A DNA stretch of 64,000 bases from Bryum argenteum (Eukaryota; Streptophyta; Bryopsida; Bryales; Bryaceae). Shown here in pieces: positions 32,887 through 45,164 of this stretch (the stretch's first letter is position 1; each line of letters opens with the position of its first letter). The notes under the pieces are model-generated. The model was not told the DNA's origin. It was given only the letters and a program-made list of their open reading frames with translations, and ran no database searches. The position numbers were made by a program, and so were the translations under genes. The stretch is taken from positions 4,861,263-4,925,262 of the forward strand of contig CM073330.1 in the NCBI GenBank assembly GCA_037043015.1. The letters are read 5' to 3'.

Positions 32887-34466
32887 TTACACTTGCAAAA
32901 TGAAAAGTATCATGTACGGGCCCAAATGATTCATTCGCTTCCCCTTCATAATCTTAGACTTCTGAGCTTTCTTCGTCTTCATATTTATCGAATCATGTGA
33001 TTCTGCCCTGGGGCTTGTGCGTCTTCTCAAAGAAAACGATCCTTTTACGCTGCGGAGCGTTCTACCTCGCTCTCTAGTTAGAAGCATGGAAGTTGGTGTC
33101 GCCAGGGTTTCAAAGCTTGTAAAATACCTGTGATTCATAGATACAAAGCACTAACTCAACACCGATGATTGAGCAATCAGGGAACTTAAGCCATTTACTA
33201 AGAGTGATTTTGTAAGATGAGTACGTACTTGTGCTCTAATGCTTGCTCAGCCGTGATCGTGCGGTGCGGGTCGTACGCAAACATGTGCTGAAGAAGATCC
33301 AAGCAGTCCTCACTTGCGTCAGGGAGCACTTTGCGCAAGAACTCAAGAGGATGATAATTACTCCAACTCCTTACATATGGAGTGTGATTGCGAATTACAT
33401 GGAACCAGGAATCTCTTGTATATCTGTCGGAGTTGATCGGGCGCTTCCTCACCCTGCGGAATCACTACATATATGTCAATTTCACTATCGTTCACACTCC
33501 CCAGCTTAACATCGATAATTCAATACCTCAACTAACTTACAGTGAAGAAATCACGACCAATGATGAGTTCGACAAAGATGCATACTGCAGCCGAGATGTC
33601 CACCTCTGGCCCATACGTTTCTATACCTCTGAGCAGCTCGGGTGCGCGATAACTCCGCATAAACACCTACTTACCAAAAGCAATCGGTAGGTGAGTTTAG
33701 ATACAAAACTTACAGTAGGATCTCACAAACTTCCAAGACAGTGAATTGCCTTGTACCTGTGATGTGCTGTACACTGAATTATTTTGGCAATAGCAAGAGA
33801 CTCCGAAATCCGCCAGCCTGAGTTGGCCATCTCGTCCGATCAACAGATTGTTCGGTTTCAGATCCCTGGAGCAAGAAAGCAAGTGATCAGTGTAAAACAA
33901 CAAATTATTCGTTCCATCAACGGTACGGAGGATTTTGAGTACCTGTGAAGAATGGAGTTGCTGTGCAAATATGCAAGTCCCTTCAGAAACATCTGCATGT
34001 AGGACCTGCAGTCTGTGGGAGACACAGTGATGTCGATGACTTTACTTAAGTCAGTATCCATCAGCTCCATAACGAGATGATGCTCGTTGTCGTGCTCATA
34101 AACGTCGAGGAGCTTAACGATGTTGGGGTGATCCAACTTGAGCATGATTTGAATCTGTGTCACATTTTCTGCTCGCATGATCTTGTCTTTCTGGTAGTTA
34201 TGGTCAAATTGTTGGGGTTTCAGTTTCTTCACGGCGACTGGTTTTTGAGCCTGCACAAAATTACGTTCCATGCATTGAGTTACTGTAGAGCTTGAGAAAT
34301 GTGGAATGAGCATCTAGAGAGAGCCAAATTTCTAAGGGAGCATGCGTGAGGTGACGAGCTTACCACTTGGTCAAAAGCCTCATAAACAACACCAAATGTG
34401 CCGGATCCTAACACACGACCCATGACGTATGTGTTGGCTCCTGCCGGCTCTAGCACCGGTCGCCAT
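32887..34466 (-). pseudogene. CDKD/CDK7-like kinase pseudogene, copy B
   Basis: Exons: 34466..34364, 34250..33943, 33865..33757, 33666..33541, 33453..33229, 33127..32887. They encode [79 protein letters not shown] and YDPHRTIT, with a longer lysine-rich tail than copy A. Lesions: exon 1 is 103 bp against 99 in the other copies, a 4-bp ACCG insertion after ATGGCG that shifts the frame before the Gly loop. Exon 5 has a 4-bp insertion giving GAG TAA. The Trp of DIWAAGC is Ser. Exon 2 alone is fully open with a good GCAG acceptor. Closest relative here is copy D, in inverted orientation. Confidence 0.85.
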
Positions 34467-34745
34467 ATCTATTCTTTGGCGTTGTAGTAGAGCTCTAAAA
34501 GCAAGAACTAAAAGAACTAAAGGGTTGTCCGAGGGAGCAGGAGTTGTTAAAGTGAGAGAGAGGCGGAATGAACAAAAGTGAGGAGAGAGATGGGAGACAT
34601 GGTTTTTATAGGTTGGATGTTGCAACCCTCTCTCAGAGGATTATAGACTTTACATGTCTCGGCTCGCAGTAATTCTTTACAAATGGTTGTAGCATATGTC
34701 TCGGTAGTAGGCAAACAAGCTTCTCTTCTCATTCATTCGAAATCT
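34467..34745 (-). promoter_or_regulatory. Kinase B promoter and leader
   Basis: Collinear with the D promoter. On the minus strand: CCTACTACCGAGACATATG (about 34711..34693), a second CGAGACATGTAAAGTC (about 34660..34645), TATA box CCTATAAAAACC (about 34616..34604) and a CT-rich leader. Same order as in D. Confidence 0.6.
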
Positions 34746-34864
34746 TGGTTATTGAACGGGTTTAGGAAAGATGAATCTCCGTTTGAACAGGAACTATCGG
34801 AGCTTGCAAGTGAAAATCAGACAAATAGTGTAGCTTCAATTTGAGACGTGGTCACGAGACCACA

Positions 34865-35150
34865 ATATGCTAAAGTGTCTCTCCCATATATTTGAGAAAA
34901 GACATGTTTGTAAGTGTAACGACTATTAATAAGCGTTAATTCTGACGTGGCCTGCGATCATGTAATGTAAGTATTAACACTAATGCTCACCTTTATGAAC
35001 CACTATATGGTAAAGGTTCTCTTCGGGAAGATTGAGAAAGGACATCTTTGTGAGTTAACGACCACAAGTGGAAATTTTGACGCGACCTGCGCTCATTGGC
35101 TTAGAGCAATGTAATAATTAACTGTGATACACACCTTTGTATTGATCAAC
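34865..35150. repeat. Tandem duplication, about 150-bp period
   Basis: Copy 1 (about 34865-35015) and copy 2 (about 35016-35150) share GAAAAGACATGTTTGTAAGT / GAAAGGACATCTTTGTGAGT, GACGYGRCCTGCGMTCAT and ACTMRTGMTMACCTTT in order. Upstream of kinase B; no ORF. Confidence 0.6.
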
Positions 35151-35708
35151 ATTTAGTGGCACAACATAAAAGCAAATTTGCACCGGATTGACACTTAAAT
35201 TGACAATTATTGTCTCAAATTCCACTCGTGGCCAGTTACAAACGATAATGTTCATTGACTCTCCTATGGTGTATAATCGACTGGTATTGCTCCCGCAACT
35301 TGACGAGATCAAGTACACATCGCAATGACAGACTTTCTTATGTCAAACATTATCTAGTTCATAATGTCGGGCTTTGAGAACGAGTACATGAATCAACTGA
35401 AGGGAATCAGAATGAAGATCGTAGTCTTGGAATTTAAGCAGTGCAGATTGAAGGTGTTCTCAAGGCTGGTGCTTAGTGTTGATCGAAGTTTGAAGGTGTT
35501 CAATGCTCATCAGAGTAGGTGATCACTTCTGAGGACCCTGTCAGAGAAGATAACAAATAGAAACAAGAAATTGCAACAAGTGATCAAAGCTAAAACTAAG
35601 GCGACTGTAGCTGGGATGTGATCGAACTTCTGAGATGATCGGAGCTGGTTTGTAATTGAAGCATATAGTTCAATGTCACTTGTGCTTGGAAAGGAGTCAG
35701 TAGAGTGC
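35151..35708. other. Spacer, nothing seen
   Basis: Short minus-strand ORFs only, no recognisable family. Confidence 0.4.
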
Positions 35709-35712
35709 ATTT

Positions 35713-35989
35713 AACCTCAATTCCGTTAAAATGGCACTATGCCATGTGCCATTTTGTCACACCAAATCTTACATATGTGCTCACATGGAATGGTGTATTC
35801 TGTAATATCACAATTTTTCTGATAATATCACAATTTTTCTGATAATATCACTCCTCTATATACATTGTCACTCATTTTCCATAATATCATCTTAAAATTC
35901 TGTAATATCACATGGTTTCTGAACCGCAGTTCAGAAAGTTTAGGTGTGTCATTTTAGCGGCATAACGCCATTTTAACGGAATTGGGGTT
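35713..35989. mobile_element. MITE with 4-bp target duplication (277 bp)
   Basis: Termini AACCTCAATTCCGTTAAAAT and ATTTTAACGGAATTGGGGTT face each other, flanked by ATTT on both sides. The inside has repeated TAATATCACAATTTTTCTGA. The same termini bound a larger copy at 50169-50590. No ORF. Confidence 0.9.
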
Positions 35990-35993
35990 ATTT

Positions 35994-37046
35994 ACGGAAG
36001 AATCATAGGTGCCATTTGAGCTCAAGCACCTACTCGAAGATTGCAAGGAGAAGCTCAGCTACTAAGTGCGCATTAGATTGGATTGGATTCATACAGGATA
36101 AATAACCTCTGAGGGCATTCGCAACAAATAAGGTGAAGAGATAAGACTCAATACAATTAGCGAGGCAAATGTCATACTGCTAGATGCTTGCTACCCATTC
36201 ACTTTTACTTAAATGCGTTGTACACTTCAAGTTAACTTGATTTTTGGGAAACCTCAAAACTTTTGGAATACAATTTCATTTGAATTTTTATCAAAGTGTG
36301 GTGAAAAAGCAAATTATAACAGGGGTCATTTAGCTAGTGTGTTGGAAAAGGGAGTGGATTCAAAGAGGTGCTCAACAGTGACCTCCAAGACGGGCCATAT
36401 GTATCTCATATCTTATCTTTGAGCAAATTATTTTTGTCTTTGATTTTGGGAATTTCATTTATAGGATCGTGTTTATAATTTTCTAACTAGTCTACCCATC
36501 AATTTTTATCGATTTGCATTGTTCAGATCTTAAGTTATATTCAATCAAAGTTTTACAAAAACAACATATCTTTTATAAGCAAATCGACCACAAGGTGTTT
36601 CGAGGGCTAAGGAACGAAAGAATTTCATTGGGATACTTCAAGAAAAAAACAAATCCCATGAATGAAATTATGGTCTCATAAGGTTCCATGAACGGCTTGA
36701 CTCCCCATGTAAAGCGGCCCTCGCTTTTCTTTTAATATTTATAATTAGTAGCTTGAGGAGATGTTGAGGCCAAAGATGTGTGAATATCCTTAGGAGGAAA
36801 GAGGTGTGGTGGGGAGCACACAATGGTGGAAAAGCAAAAGGTGTAAGACAAGGTGCTCAAAAGGACCAAAACCAAGAGGCACAAGAGCAATTGCCCAAGG
36901 CTATTGGAAGCACATACGCATAAAATTGATTGAGAAATGACATCAATATCGTGTTACTAATTTAGTGATCCTTGTAGATGATGATCTTATATTCTACAGT
37001 AATAAAAAAAAGACACCCAACATAGAAGTGTACCTGATTCAAAATT
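35994..37046. other. Spacer with dispersed repeat ends
   Basis: ORF 36213-36422 is unrecognised. GTCATTTAGCTAGTGTGTTG near 36326 and CGGCTTGACTCCCCATGTAA near 36693 are phrases seen elsewhere in the window and may be the two ends of one element. Confidence 0.35.
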
Positions 37047-37047
37047 T

Positions 37048-37378
37048 AGGGCCACTTATACTTGGGGCTAGAGTAAGGGCCGGCCCAAATTTTACAAATT
37101 TCAACCAATAGGATGACTCAATTTTTCGAATCGGGGCCAAGGGCTTTATACTAGGGCCGGCAAGAACTTCACTTTATCCTATGTGGCCGGCAGGAACTTC
37201 ACTTTATCCTATGTGGCATCCTATGTGGCACAATTTTGGCGCCAAAATGTTCGGGCCTTAGTAATGCAATTGGGACAAGGTTCAGCCCGGCCCAAACTCC
37301 CCAACTTGGGCCGGAAGTTTGGACGTTGAATCCGGCCCGCTCTTCCGTTAGCCCGAGCCTGTGTATAAAGTGGGCCTT
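37048..37378. mobile_element. GGCC-rich element with imperfect inverted termini
   Basis: Left TAGGGCCACTTATACTTGGG and right CCTGTGTATAAAGTGGGCCT are inverted repeats. The inside contains several AGGGCCGG/CCGGCCC words and a direct repeat of GGCAGGAACTTCACTTTATC. The terminal word resembles the CTTTACA/GGCCCT ends at 2367-2866 and 36700. Superfamily unknown. Confidence 0.5.
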
Positions 37379-37592
37379 AATTGAGTAATAGAAAGGACTT
37401 TTGGAATATGAACCGTCACTATAGGTAAGAATTTCACAATGCATTCGATTGATAATTTGGCTCTTAATGTATTTTGAATACAATTTTTAAAAGATTTATT
37501 TGTTAAATTCTTCTTATAAATCATAGGGTGTAGTTAAAAGGAATAGCAAAACTCACCATTTTCTGTGCCTCTACCGCATGCAATAGCTTCAA

Positions 37593-37680
37593 GTGACTGG
37601 ACGGCAATGGGTGCCATCTGGACGGCAATGGGTGCCATCTGGACGGCAATGGGTGCCATCTGGACGGCAATGGGTGCCAA
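37593..37680. repeat. 21-bp tandem repeat, four copies
   Basis: Unit CTGGACGGCAATGGGTGCCA plus T, four near-perfect copies, 400 bp upstream of the delta-COP start. In the minus frame it reads as repeated WHPLPSR, an artefact of a period divisible by three. Confidence 0.96.
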
Positions 37681-38088
37681 GTAATACGAAAAGCACTGAT
37701 TGGCAGATTGATTGAGGCTGATGTCATCAGACCGGGTCTAGGGCTACCCAGTCCTTTCCATCAACCGAACCCGACCCGGCCCGCGCCCGACACTCATGAC
37801 CCTCTCCGCACTCGGCATCTCACGGGCCCTTCCGTCTTCTTCCCTGCTTCGGCCTCGTTGTTGTTTCCTCGCTAAGATCAATCAGATCCCGAGCATTCAT
37901 CCCGCAGATCGTCATCATTGCTGCGTGATCTCACTCAAGGGAGCCTTATCAAGCCACTCCCGGAGTTTTCTGATTGAGTATCTTGTTCGCGGAGAAATGC
38001 GGGAGCGTATATAGCTGGTGGAGCACCATTATCGATCGGGAGTGTCCCGGAGACCGTCGAATCCTCGTTTTCCTGAACGCCGGCCACA
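37681..38088 (+). promoter_or_regulatory. delta-COP upstream region and 5' leader
   Basis: GC-rich region with AACCCGACCCGGCCCGC near 37767 and a pyrimidine-rich segment to 37860. The 5' leader must include sequence up to the ATG at 38089; the TSS is not determinable. Confidence 0.4.
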
Positions 38089-41000
38089 ATGGTAAGTTCC
38101 CGTGCTCAATGCCCTTGATTTGCTCCAATGAGGGTTTCAGGTCATTCCGAGCTAACGTCAGCTTGTCGTGCTCGCGGCAGGTGGTCCTGGCAGCTTCTAT
38201 CATCACCAAGTCGGGAAAAGGTACCCTACCTGCGCTTTCCGAATTTTCCTAGAGCCGATATTCGTGCATTTACAGGTTCACCTTAGGGTTTACGTCTGAA
38301 GAGTGAGCATTGCTGATAGAGTTGCTGATTGCACTCTTGAGGACAATGTCATAGAATGAGGAACTTGTTTAGGTCGATTCAGATGGTGGACTTGGTCAAG
38401 TCCAGTTTTAGCTTAGCTGGGACAGTATGATTTGTAGCAGGATTGCGTCGTGACAAGCAGAAGCTTAGTTATTTGTTTTGATGTACTTGCATTAGCACGA
38501 GTTTGTGAATTCATGGTTTTCTCTTTGCAGCTCTTGTATCTCGTCAGTATGTGGACATGTCGAGGATACGAATTGAGGGATTACTTGCTACCTTCCCGAA
38601 GCTTGTCGGTATCGGCAAGCAACATACATATGTCGAGACGGACAATGTCCGTTATGTGTATCAACCCATGGAGACGTTGTACCTTCTCCTGGTGACTAAT
38701 AAGCAGAGCAACATTCTAGAGGATCGGGACACCTTACAAGTGCTCTCCAAGCTTGTATCCTCCTCAAGTTTCACTTTTTAGGTTGCAGTTAGTTGATCTG
38801 CATTTGATTCTTTCGAACACTGTACCTTGCCATTGTTTGGTTTGGATGTTGTGAATGAGTGAGTGTAATCCTTGACCTACACTAGGTACCTGAATACGTA
38901 CCATCTCTCGACGAGGAAGGTATCTGTAGGATGGCCTTTGAGCTTATATTTGCGTTCGATGAAGTCATTTCTCTAGGGCACAAAGAGAATGTTACAATTG
39001 CGCAAGTCAAGCAGTACGTGGAGATGGAAAGCCACGAAGAAAGGCTGCACAAGCGCATTATGGAGAGCAAAATCAATGAGACGAAGGACATCATGAAGCG
39101 AAAAGCGAATGAGATCGAGAAGAACCGGGTATGCATTTCTTGGAAGATTGTTGAGAACTGCTTCTGTGTCTTATTAGTACTTGACCCTCTAGCCTTAAGT
39201 TCTCATTCTGCACAAGTTGAGATTTGGAATGAAGGCTACTACTTTCCTTTAACAAATAATATTCCGTCGCTAAGGATGTAAACTATGTGTACAGATTGAG
39301 AAGGGTAGAAGTGAAAGAGGAAACTTCGTTCCGTCCATGCCTTCGATGGGTAATAGCAGGTTCGACAATGGCTTTGGTGACAGTAACTCCTCCATAGGTG
39401 GTGGTATGAGGAGCACTTCGTCTGGCTTCGGATCAGGTCTTGATAATGACGTCTTCAAACCTACAGGTATGCTAGTAGCCAACGTTAACTTTTTTTACTA
39501 CTGAGGCGGTGTTGCAAGCGTTCTTCTATGATCATATTAATATGGGAGTTTATTTTAGCTTTAAGTTTGATGCGCAAACTAATGTGTCCGATTTCCGTTT
39601 CAGCTCGTCCTACCTCCACTTCAGCTCCTTCGAAGGGTGGCATGCAATTAGGAAAGTCCACGAAGACAAATCAGTTCTTGGAATCTCTGAAAGCGGAGGG
39701 TGAAGTCATTGTCGAGGACGTCGCACCTGGACCTATGAGATCAGCAGCTGCTGCCGCGCCCATCAGTTCAGATCCCATCATGGTGGGCGTGGAGGAGAAG
39801 ATTGTGGTTGTCCTGAAGAAAGACGGGGGTCTGGAAAATATGGAAGTCCAGGGTAGTATGTCGCTTGTAGTGCAGAAAGAAGAAGATGCGTACATCGTGG
39901 TTCAGGTGCTTATTCCTCCTCTTGCGAGTGTTAAAACAACTTCAATCTCCTTTGAAATGTTAGTTCTACAACTTTCTACAGTATTACTCAAAGTGAACAT
40001 GCTTTCCTCTTGACAGGTTGAGTCGGGTGCAAACAAGATGTTCGATTTCAAGACGCATCCAAAGATCGATAAGACTCTTTACTCTGATAAGAATATTTTG
40101 GGGCTGAAGGACTCGAAACGACCGTTTCCAGTCGGAAGTCCTCTGGGTATCTTGAAGTGGCGCATGCAGAACAAGCAAGAGTCGCTGGTGCCCCTCAGCA
40201 GTAAGCACAAGCTTTATCAGCCTTGATCCGATTACGTGAAATCAGTACATTATGTTCTGTTATCACCTGATTTTCTTTACAGTCTTTGTTTTTCTGGTGC
40301 CTGTGGTGACTAATCTACTAAGTGTAACAAATGTATGCTACAAATTTTGCTGATAAAAATTATCTAGTGTGGCAATCATATGCTTGATTATCACACTTAA
40401 ACTTATTCTTGCGATGTTCTGTTCCAGTCAATTGTTGGCCATCCGTATCCGGTGGAGAATCATTCGTCAACATTGAATATGAAGCCTCGAAAGCCTTCGA
40501 TCTTCAGAATGTTATCATCAACATTCCGTTGCCTGCACTGCGCGATGTTCCATCAGTGACCCAGGTCGATGGTGAATGGAGGTTAGTTGGTTGTTGTCAT
40601 TCTTGCAGATTTAGTTCGCTTTTTATTGCGCGCTGAGATGAGACTTCAATTCGTTCAAGAGTAGTCCTGATTTTGGATGCTCTGCTTTCCCAGGTATGAC
40701 TCCAGGAATTCAGCGCTCGAATGGTCCATCACGCTGATCGACAATACAAACAGAAGGTACCTAATAGCTGTAATCTTTTGTATTGACTTAACGAGGAGAT
40801 TTTGATGCTGATTGTGAAACTTTGAAGTCTAGTCCTTCAGTCGCCTTGGCAACTGACATCACCTGTTTTTTACCTGCAGTGGATCTATGGAGTTTGTTGT
40901 GCCTGCAGCAGATCCGAATTCATTCTTTCCTATCGATGTCAAATTTACAGCAAACAAGACTTTTTGCGACATTAAGGTACTTCACTTCATACCTCGTCAC

Positions 41001-41186
41001 TGTGAGTCAAAATATAGCTCGTATTAAATAGAAGGATCAGAAAGCTTCTCAGTTACGCCTTATGTTATTGAATCTGATTGTGGGCGTTTTTGGCAGGTTG
41101 GATCTGTGATTCAGACTCAGAATGGTAACTCTGTGAGATTCGGAAAACAAACACAATTGGTGGTGGAGAGCTACCAAGTTGTATAA
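38089..41186 (+). CDS. delta-COP: Coatomer delta subunit (delta-COP, archain)
   Basis: Eleven exons: 38089-38091, 38181-38220, 38531-38754, 38886-39128, 39295-39466, 39604-39905, 40017-40200, 40428-40581, 40694-40756, 40880-40976, 41097-41186. All junction phases agree, giving 523 residues ending in VVESYQVV. Exon 1 contributes only the ATG. The start [20 protein letters not shown] is the longin-like N-terminal domain (about 1-140), with [14 protein letters not shown] and [16 protein letters not shown] charged linker (about 140-175) and a Ser/Gly-rich hinge follow. The C-terminal mu-homology domain (about 280-523) includes NCWPS and [15 protein letters not shown]. delta-COP is a subunit of the COPI F-subcomplex, which binds dilysine and aromatic cargo signals for Golgi-to-ER retrieval. 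Length matches the family. Complete and apparently functional. Confidence 0.97.
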
Positions 41187-42424
41187 AGTGGAGATGGCAT
41201 GAATCTAATAGCAGCTTAGTCCCATTTTTAGTCTTGAAGGAGAAGGTCGCAGCCTCCTACTAGTTTACAGCAAATAGGTTAGTATAGGACGATTGAATTA
41301 TGCTTGTCTCAGCCCCTTTTCAGGCACTTGCCTTACGAGGTGCATATGCACATGTAGAAGTGGATTTTTGGCCTGGGTGGAAGAGGACCAAATGTATGTT
41401 GGGGGTGGAGGCAGGATAATCAGGTTATCAAGACTTGGAGATGCATATTGGCTTCCTCGGGTAATTTTCTATTTTGCGACCCCTGAATCTTAATGGTCAC
41501 TTCTCAAACTACAAGTCCAGTCTTGCGTGGTTGCGGACTTGTATAGGCTACATACCTAGGGTTAGAAAATAGCTATTGATTGTTTGCCAAGAGCCCATTG
41601 CAGGGGACTATTCTTGGCTGCTGTTTTGCAGAGCTCATGTCGACATGCCATTTCCGAAAGGGTTCTTGTTGTAGCACGTGGATCCGAATGCTTTCTAATT
41701 TTTGTAATCTTCTACACCAACTTTATGTTGAATCTTGTCGACAGATCTATCGGACCAGAGACTTTGTGGCGAAAGTGAATCGATATTTGATTGAAAGGAC
41801 GTGCTTAATACAAACTGTGTCACTTCGTAGCACCTCCGATCTGCGAACCCAAATTCGGCCACTAAAGGAACCTAAATTCTACACTTGGAGTTTGACGTGA
41901 GAATCATATGAAAAGGCATCACTTCGACAGAGTCGAGAACATCAATAATGAATAACAAAGGAGGTCTCCTTCCCACCGTATATTGGATGAGAAGCATGTA
42001 TAATTCTTAGACGTACGCGAAAATAAGTAGTAGAAATATGCTGAATATAGAAACCGCAATTTTTTTATGGGTTTAATGGGTTTAATTGGCTACCGTATCC
42101 CTACCTTTTCACTCTTCAACTGATGTATCTGGAATGTTGTAATATTGGGGCAGTTCATGGCACTCAGAAGCTGCCAATAACTCGTTTTCCATGCATCCAC
42201 TCATGCAAGTGTGGGTTTTGCGGTAGTTTTTGGCGACCTGTTTGTCGGTGGATCCCTTGCAACGATCCCATTTGCCAGCAGCGTCTCCATATCTTGGGAC
42301 TTCTTGTCGTGAGGGATCGCTTTGCATACCCCTGCTATGATTTTAGGGTAGAGAATCTGACCTTCCATGGATCACATCCATGGTTAACGAATTCGCATGA
42401 TGGAGTAGCAGTAGAGTGTCAGCA
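41187..42424. other. delta-COP 3' UTR and spacer
   Basis: No further gene recognised. ORFs at 41580-41900 and 42123-42461 have no domain. The latter overlaps the next gene's start and might be its leader. Confidence 0.4.
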
Positions 42425-44840
42425 ATGGGAATTCAAGCCTTCGCACACAACCGAGGTGTAGTGACGCTCCCAACACTTACCCGAACCCCGCCATTGCTGA
42501 CGCTTCACACAGCTCGCTTCGACAAATCTCTGGAGGCTTACATCGACGAGGGCGTCCTTCGCCTTCCACTCATAGAGGACGAGCACGTTGTGGCTCTAGG
42601 GAACGTGGGATGTCGCAGCACCGGTTTAATGTGCTCATTTCTTGTAATCGCGACCAAGAAGAAGTTAACAATCGGCAGGTTGGACTTTGGGAAGTCGTCA
42701 TACGAAGCGACGGGAACGATCGTGGTGGACGATGACGACGACGAGCCTTGCCTTGAGTGCTGGTTGACTGATGGACCCACTCTCGTCGCCTGGTACCCCA
42801 ACAAAGTGGTGGTGGCCTCCGAGTGCCAGGAGCGCCATGGATCCCTTGGGTGGACGGCTCATTTGCTGCAGAGGGCGTTTCATCGCGTGTTCATTGCTGG
42901 GAACCGAGTCTTCTGCGTTGCTCCTTCTGACGTTGAGCCTTCTTCATCTTCCAGATTAGTAAGGTTGCTCAAATCCTCCAATCGAATTCTTCATTCCTTC
43001 CACTCTTTTAAATCTTCCAAGGCTGCGAACTTCAAATGGTTATTCACACGATTTTGATGTCATTCAATTAGATAACAATTGGACTGGGATGGCGATGATT
43101 TGAAACTGTAACACTGCTCTATTTACCTTCCACTATGATTCAGGGTTTAGGGTTTTAGGATCGAGTTGAGGATGCTTCTTCACAAGAGTTTGATGCTGTC
43201 ATAGACTAAGTTTATCCTGATGGCTACGAATTCTAAACTGTAACTCTGCTCATTTATGGTCGGTTCAGGGTTTAGGGTTTAAGGATGCTTCTGATTTTTG
43301 GTTCCTGATCGTGTCCAGGAGCGCGGATTTGCTAACTTTCACACTTCCATCCGGCGGCCTTGCAAAAGCCGAATTTCCTTGCGAGCTCGATCCAAGTTTA
43401 CTCACTTGTGTGGAATATGTGCGGAGTAGTACACGCGGCTTGTCTTATAAAGTTGTGTTCGGTACAAGTGATGGAAGGCTGAAGTGCTGCTCTGAGAAGA
43501 AAGTGATTACGGAGGTTACGTTGGAAGAGACTCCGTTATCTGTTACATTAGCGGAGTCGGCTTCTGGCGTGCCTGTGTTGGTCGTTCGCTTGGCTGGAAT
43601 GGACCGCAAAGTGGTCACCTTCTTCGCTGAGTCTCTGCATCAGATCAATTCATGGACAGGAATCCATCAGGTGCCCATTCATCTCGCACTTTCAAATCTT
43701 GCGTACGTTTCAGATTGCTTTGTACTGAAGCACTTTCAAAGTGCATAGTTGATCATGGTAACCCCCCAATTTTGGGTTGATCTGTATCACAATCTCGACA
43801 AACTTGGCTCTAGTTCTTAAATGTTAGTTAGTGATGAGGTTTTTTCTGAGCTTGTGCAGGTGGTGGTGGATGATCATGCAAGGATAGGGCAAGACCAGAT
43901 ACTACTCATCACACAACCATCAACGTCAACCTCATTCGAGCAGTACCTTCGCGTTCCACTTCTGGAACCTGGTGCACAAAGCGCGAGTGAGGAGCACAGG
44001 AGCAAGATTCTCAAGTCGATCAAAGAAGCTCTAGAGCTTCGGTTACATGAGGGAGTGAGGGAGCTTCAAGCCACTGAGCAACGAAGGCAGGACAAGATGC
44101 AGATGCTCACATCGGCATGCAACTTGATGCAAACCATCGCCAACCATCAGGAGAGCTTCGATCTTTCAGTGGAGAGCTGCTTCCAATTGCCTGAGCTTTA
44201 CATGGGCAGATGCTTCCTGCTCATCAAAGTGACCACCAACCTTCGTCCATCTACTCTCTTCGCAACAAGCTTACACGGCTTCGTGAAAAGCTCAACGTCC
44301 TCTCTCGGCAGCTCACTCCTGTTCTCTTTCCCATTGAAAGACTGCAATTTCCCACTCCACATCATCTTCGCAGGTGAAGTCACCGGCAGCAAAATTTACA
44401 CGGAATGGATACACTCGATTCAAGAGGAGCCGATTGGTTCTACAATGAACTTGAGTGATTTGTGTGAGAGATTGATGTCAGTTGTGAGTGGGGAGGTCTC
44501 CAAGGATGAGTTGATGAGGGCAATTTCGATGCAAACTAGCGCGGGGAACTACACTTGGAGCGTGGGGGAGCACACGAAGGCGCCTCTTTCGTCGATGTAT
44601 GTGCAGGACCTTTCCATTGTGAGTAAAAAGGACAATAGTGTAGCGAAGTTGTATGGACCGAAGTTGGTGGAGATGGTGATTCAGTTTGCAGATGTGTTGT
44701 TGGCTGAAGTCCAGAGTTGTGCAACTGATGGGTCGGAGTTCAGCCTTGCGGAGATGCAAGCTGCTACTGATCGACGTTTCTGTCATCTGCTTTCCTCCAT
44801 TATGTATAATAGCTTCGGAGATTTCCAGGAGGTGACGTAA
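42425..44840 (+). CDS. Possible FANCB/FAAP100-like protein
   Basis: Three exons with matching phases: 42425-42963, 43319-43670, 43860-44840, 623 residues. The first donor (AAG|GTTGCT) is weak but gives the only phase-consistent join (RLVR|SADLL). Residues 1-330 are strand-rich and look like a beta-propeller. One blade ends SWTGIHQVVVDDHARIGQDQ followed by ILLI, the D-x(n)-G-x-D-Q-hydrophobic pattern seen in integrin-like and FANCB/FAAP100 propellers. Residues about 340-390 form a charged coiled coil (KSIKEALELRLHEGVRELQA). The rest is mixed alpha/beta with FSFPLKDCNFPLHIIFAGEV. The propeller, coil and C-terminal domain order fits FANCB or FAAP100 of the Fanconi core complex, which supports FANCL in ubiquitinating FANCD2. 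The gene is real by composition and splicing, but the family name is my inference. Confidence 0.5.
43127..43292. repeat. Duplicated intron segment with telomere-like words
   Basis: Within intron 1 of the preceding gene. Two copies of a unit with AAACTGTAACWCTGCTC and TTCAGGGTTTAGGGTTT, about 130 bp apart. AAACCCTAAACCC on the other strand is the plant telo-box. Confidence 0.6.
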
Positions 44841-45164
44841 TATGCCTGTGTCCTCTCTACCTTTGATTTAGAAGTCTGAGAAATCTGTTTCAGCCATAGT
44901 ATCCAACCCTGTTTTAAGTTGACTTGCAATGGGGTGTGACTGAAGTGAAGAATCGTAGCGATATGCAAAGGGCATGGGATAGACAACCATGAGTGAAGCT
45001 AGAAACGTAAATGGTGGCTCAAGTAGTGCTTTTCTCTTTTACTTTGTAACATGTAACCCTATGTAAGCGGGTGCTGTTGAGGCCACATTCACTTGTGTTA
45101 TATCTACTACTGAGACCCGTAGAAAAGAAATTCATACCGAATGAGAAAAGAAAAAAAAAAAAGG
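44841..45164. other. 3' UTR and spacer
   Basis: Presumed 3' UTR of the preceding gene, then a short A-rich tract near 45150. No gene. Confidence 0.4.

Noticed and set aside
35800..35920. CRISPR-like spaced repeats (TAATATCACA)
   Set aside because: Short degenerate repeats inside a MITE in a plant genome; no spacers of regular length.
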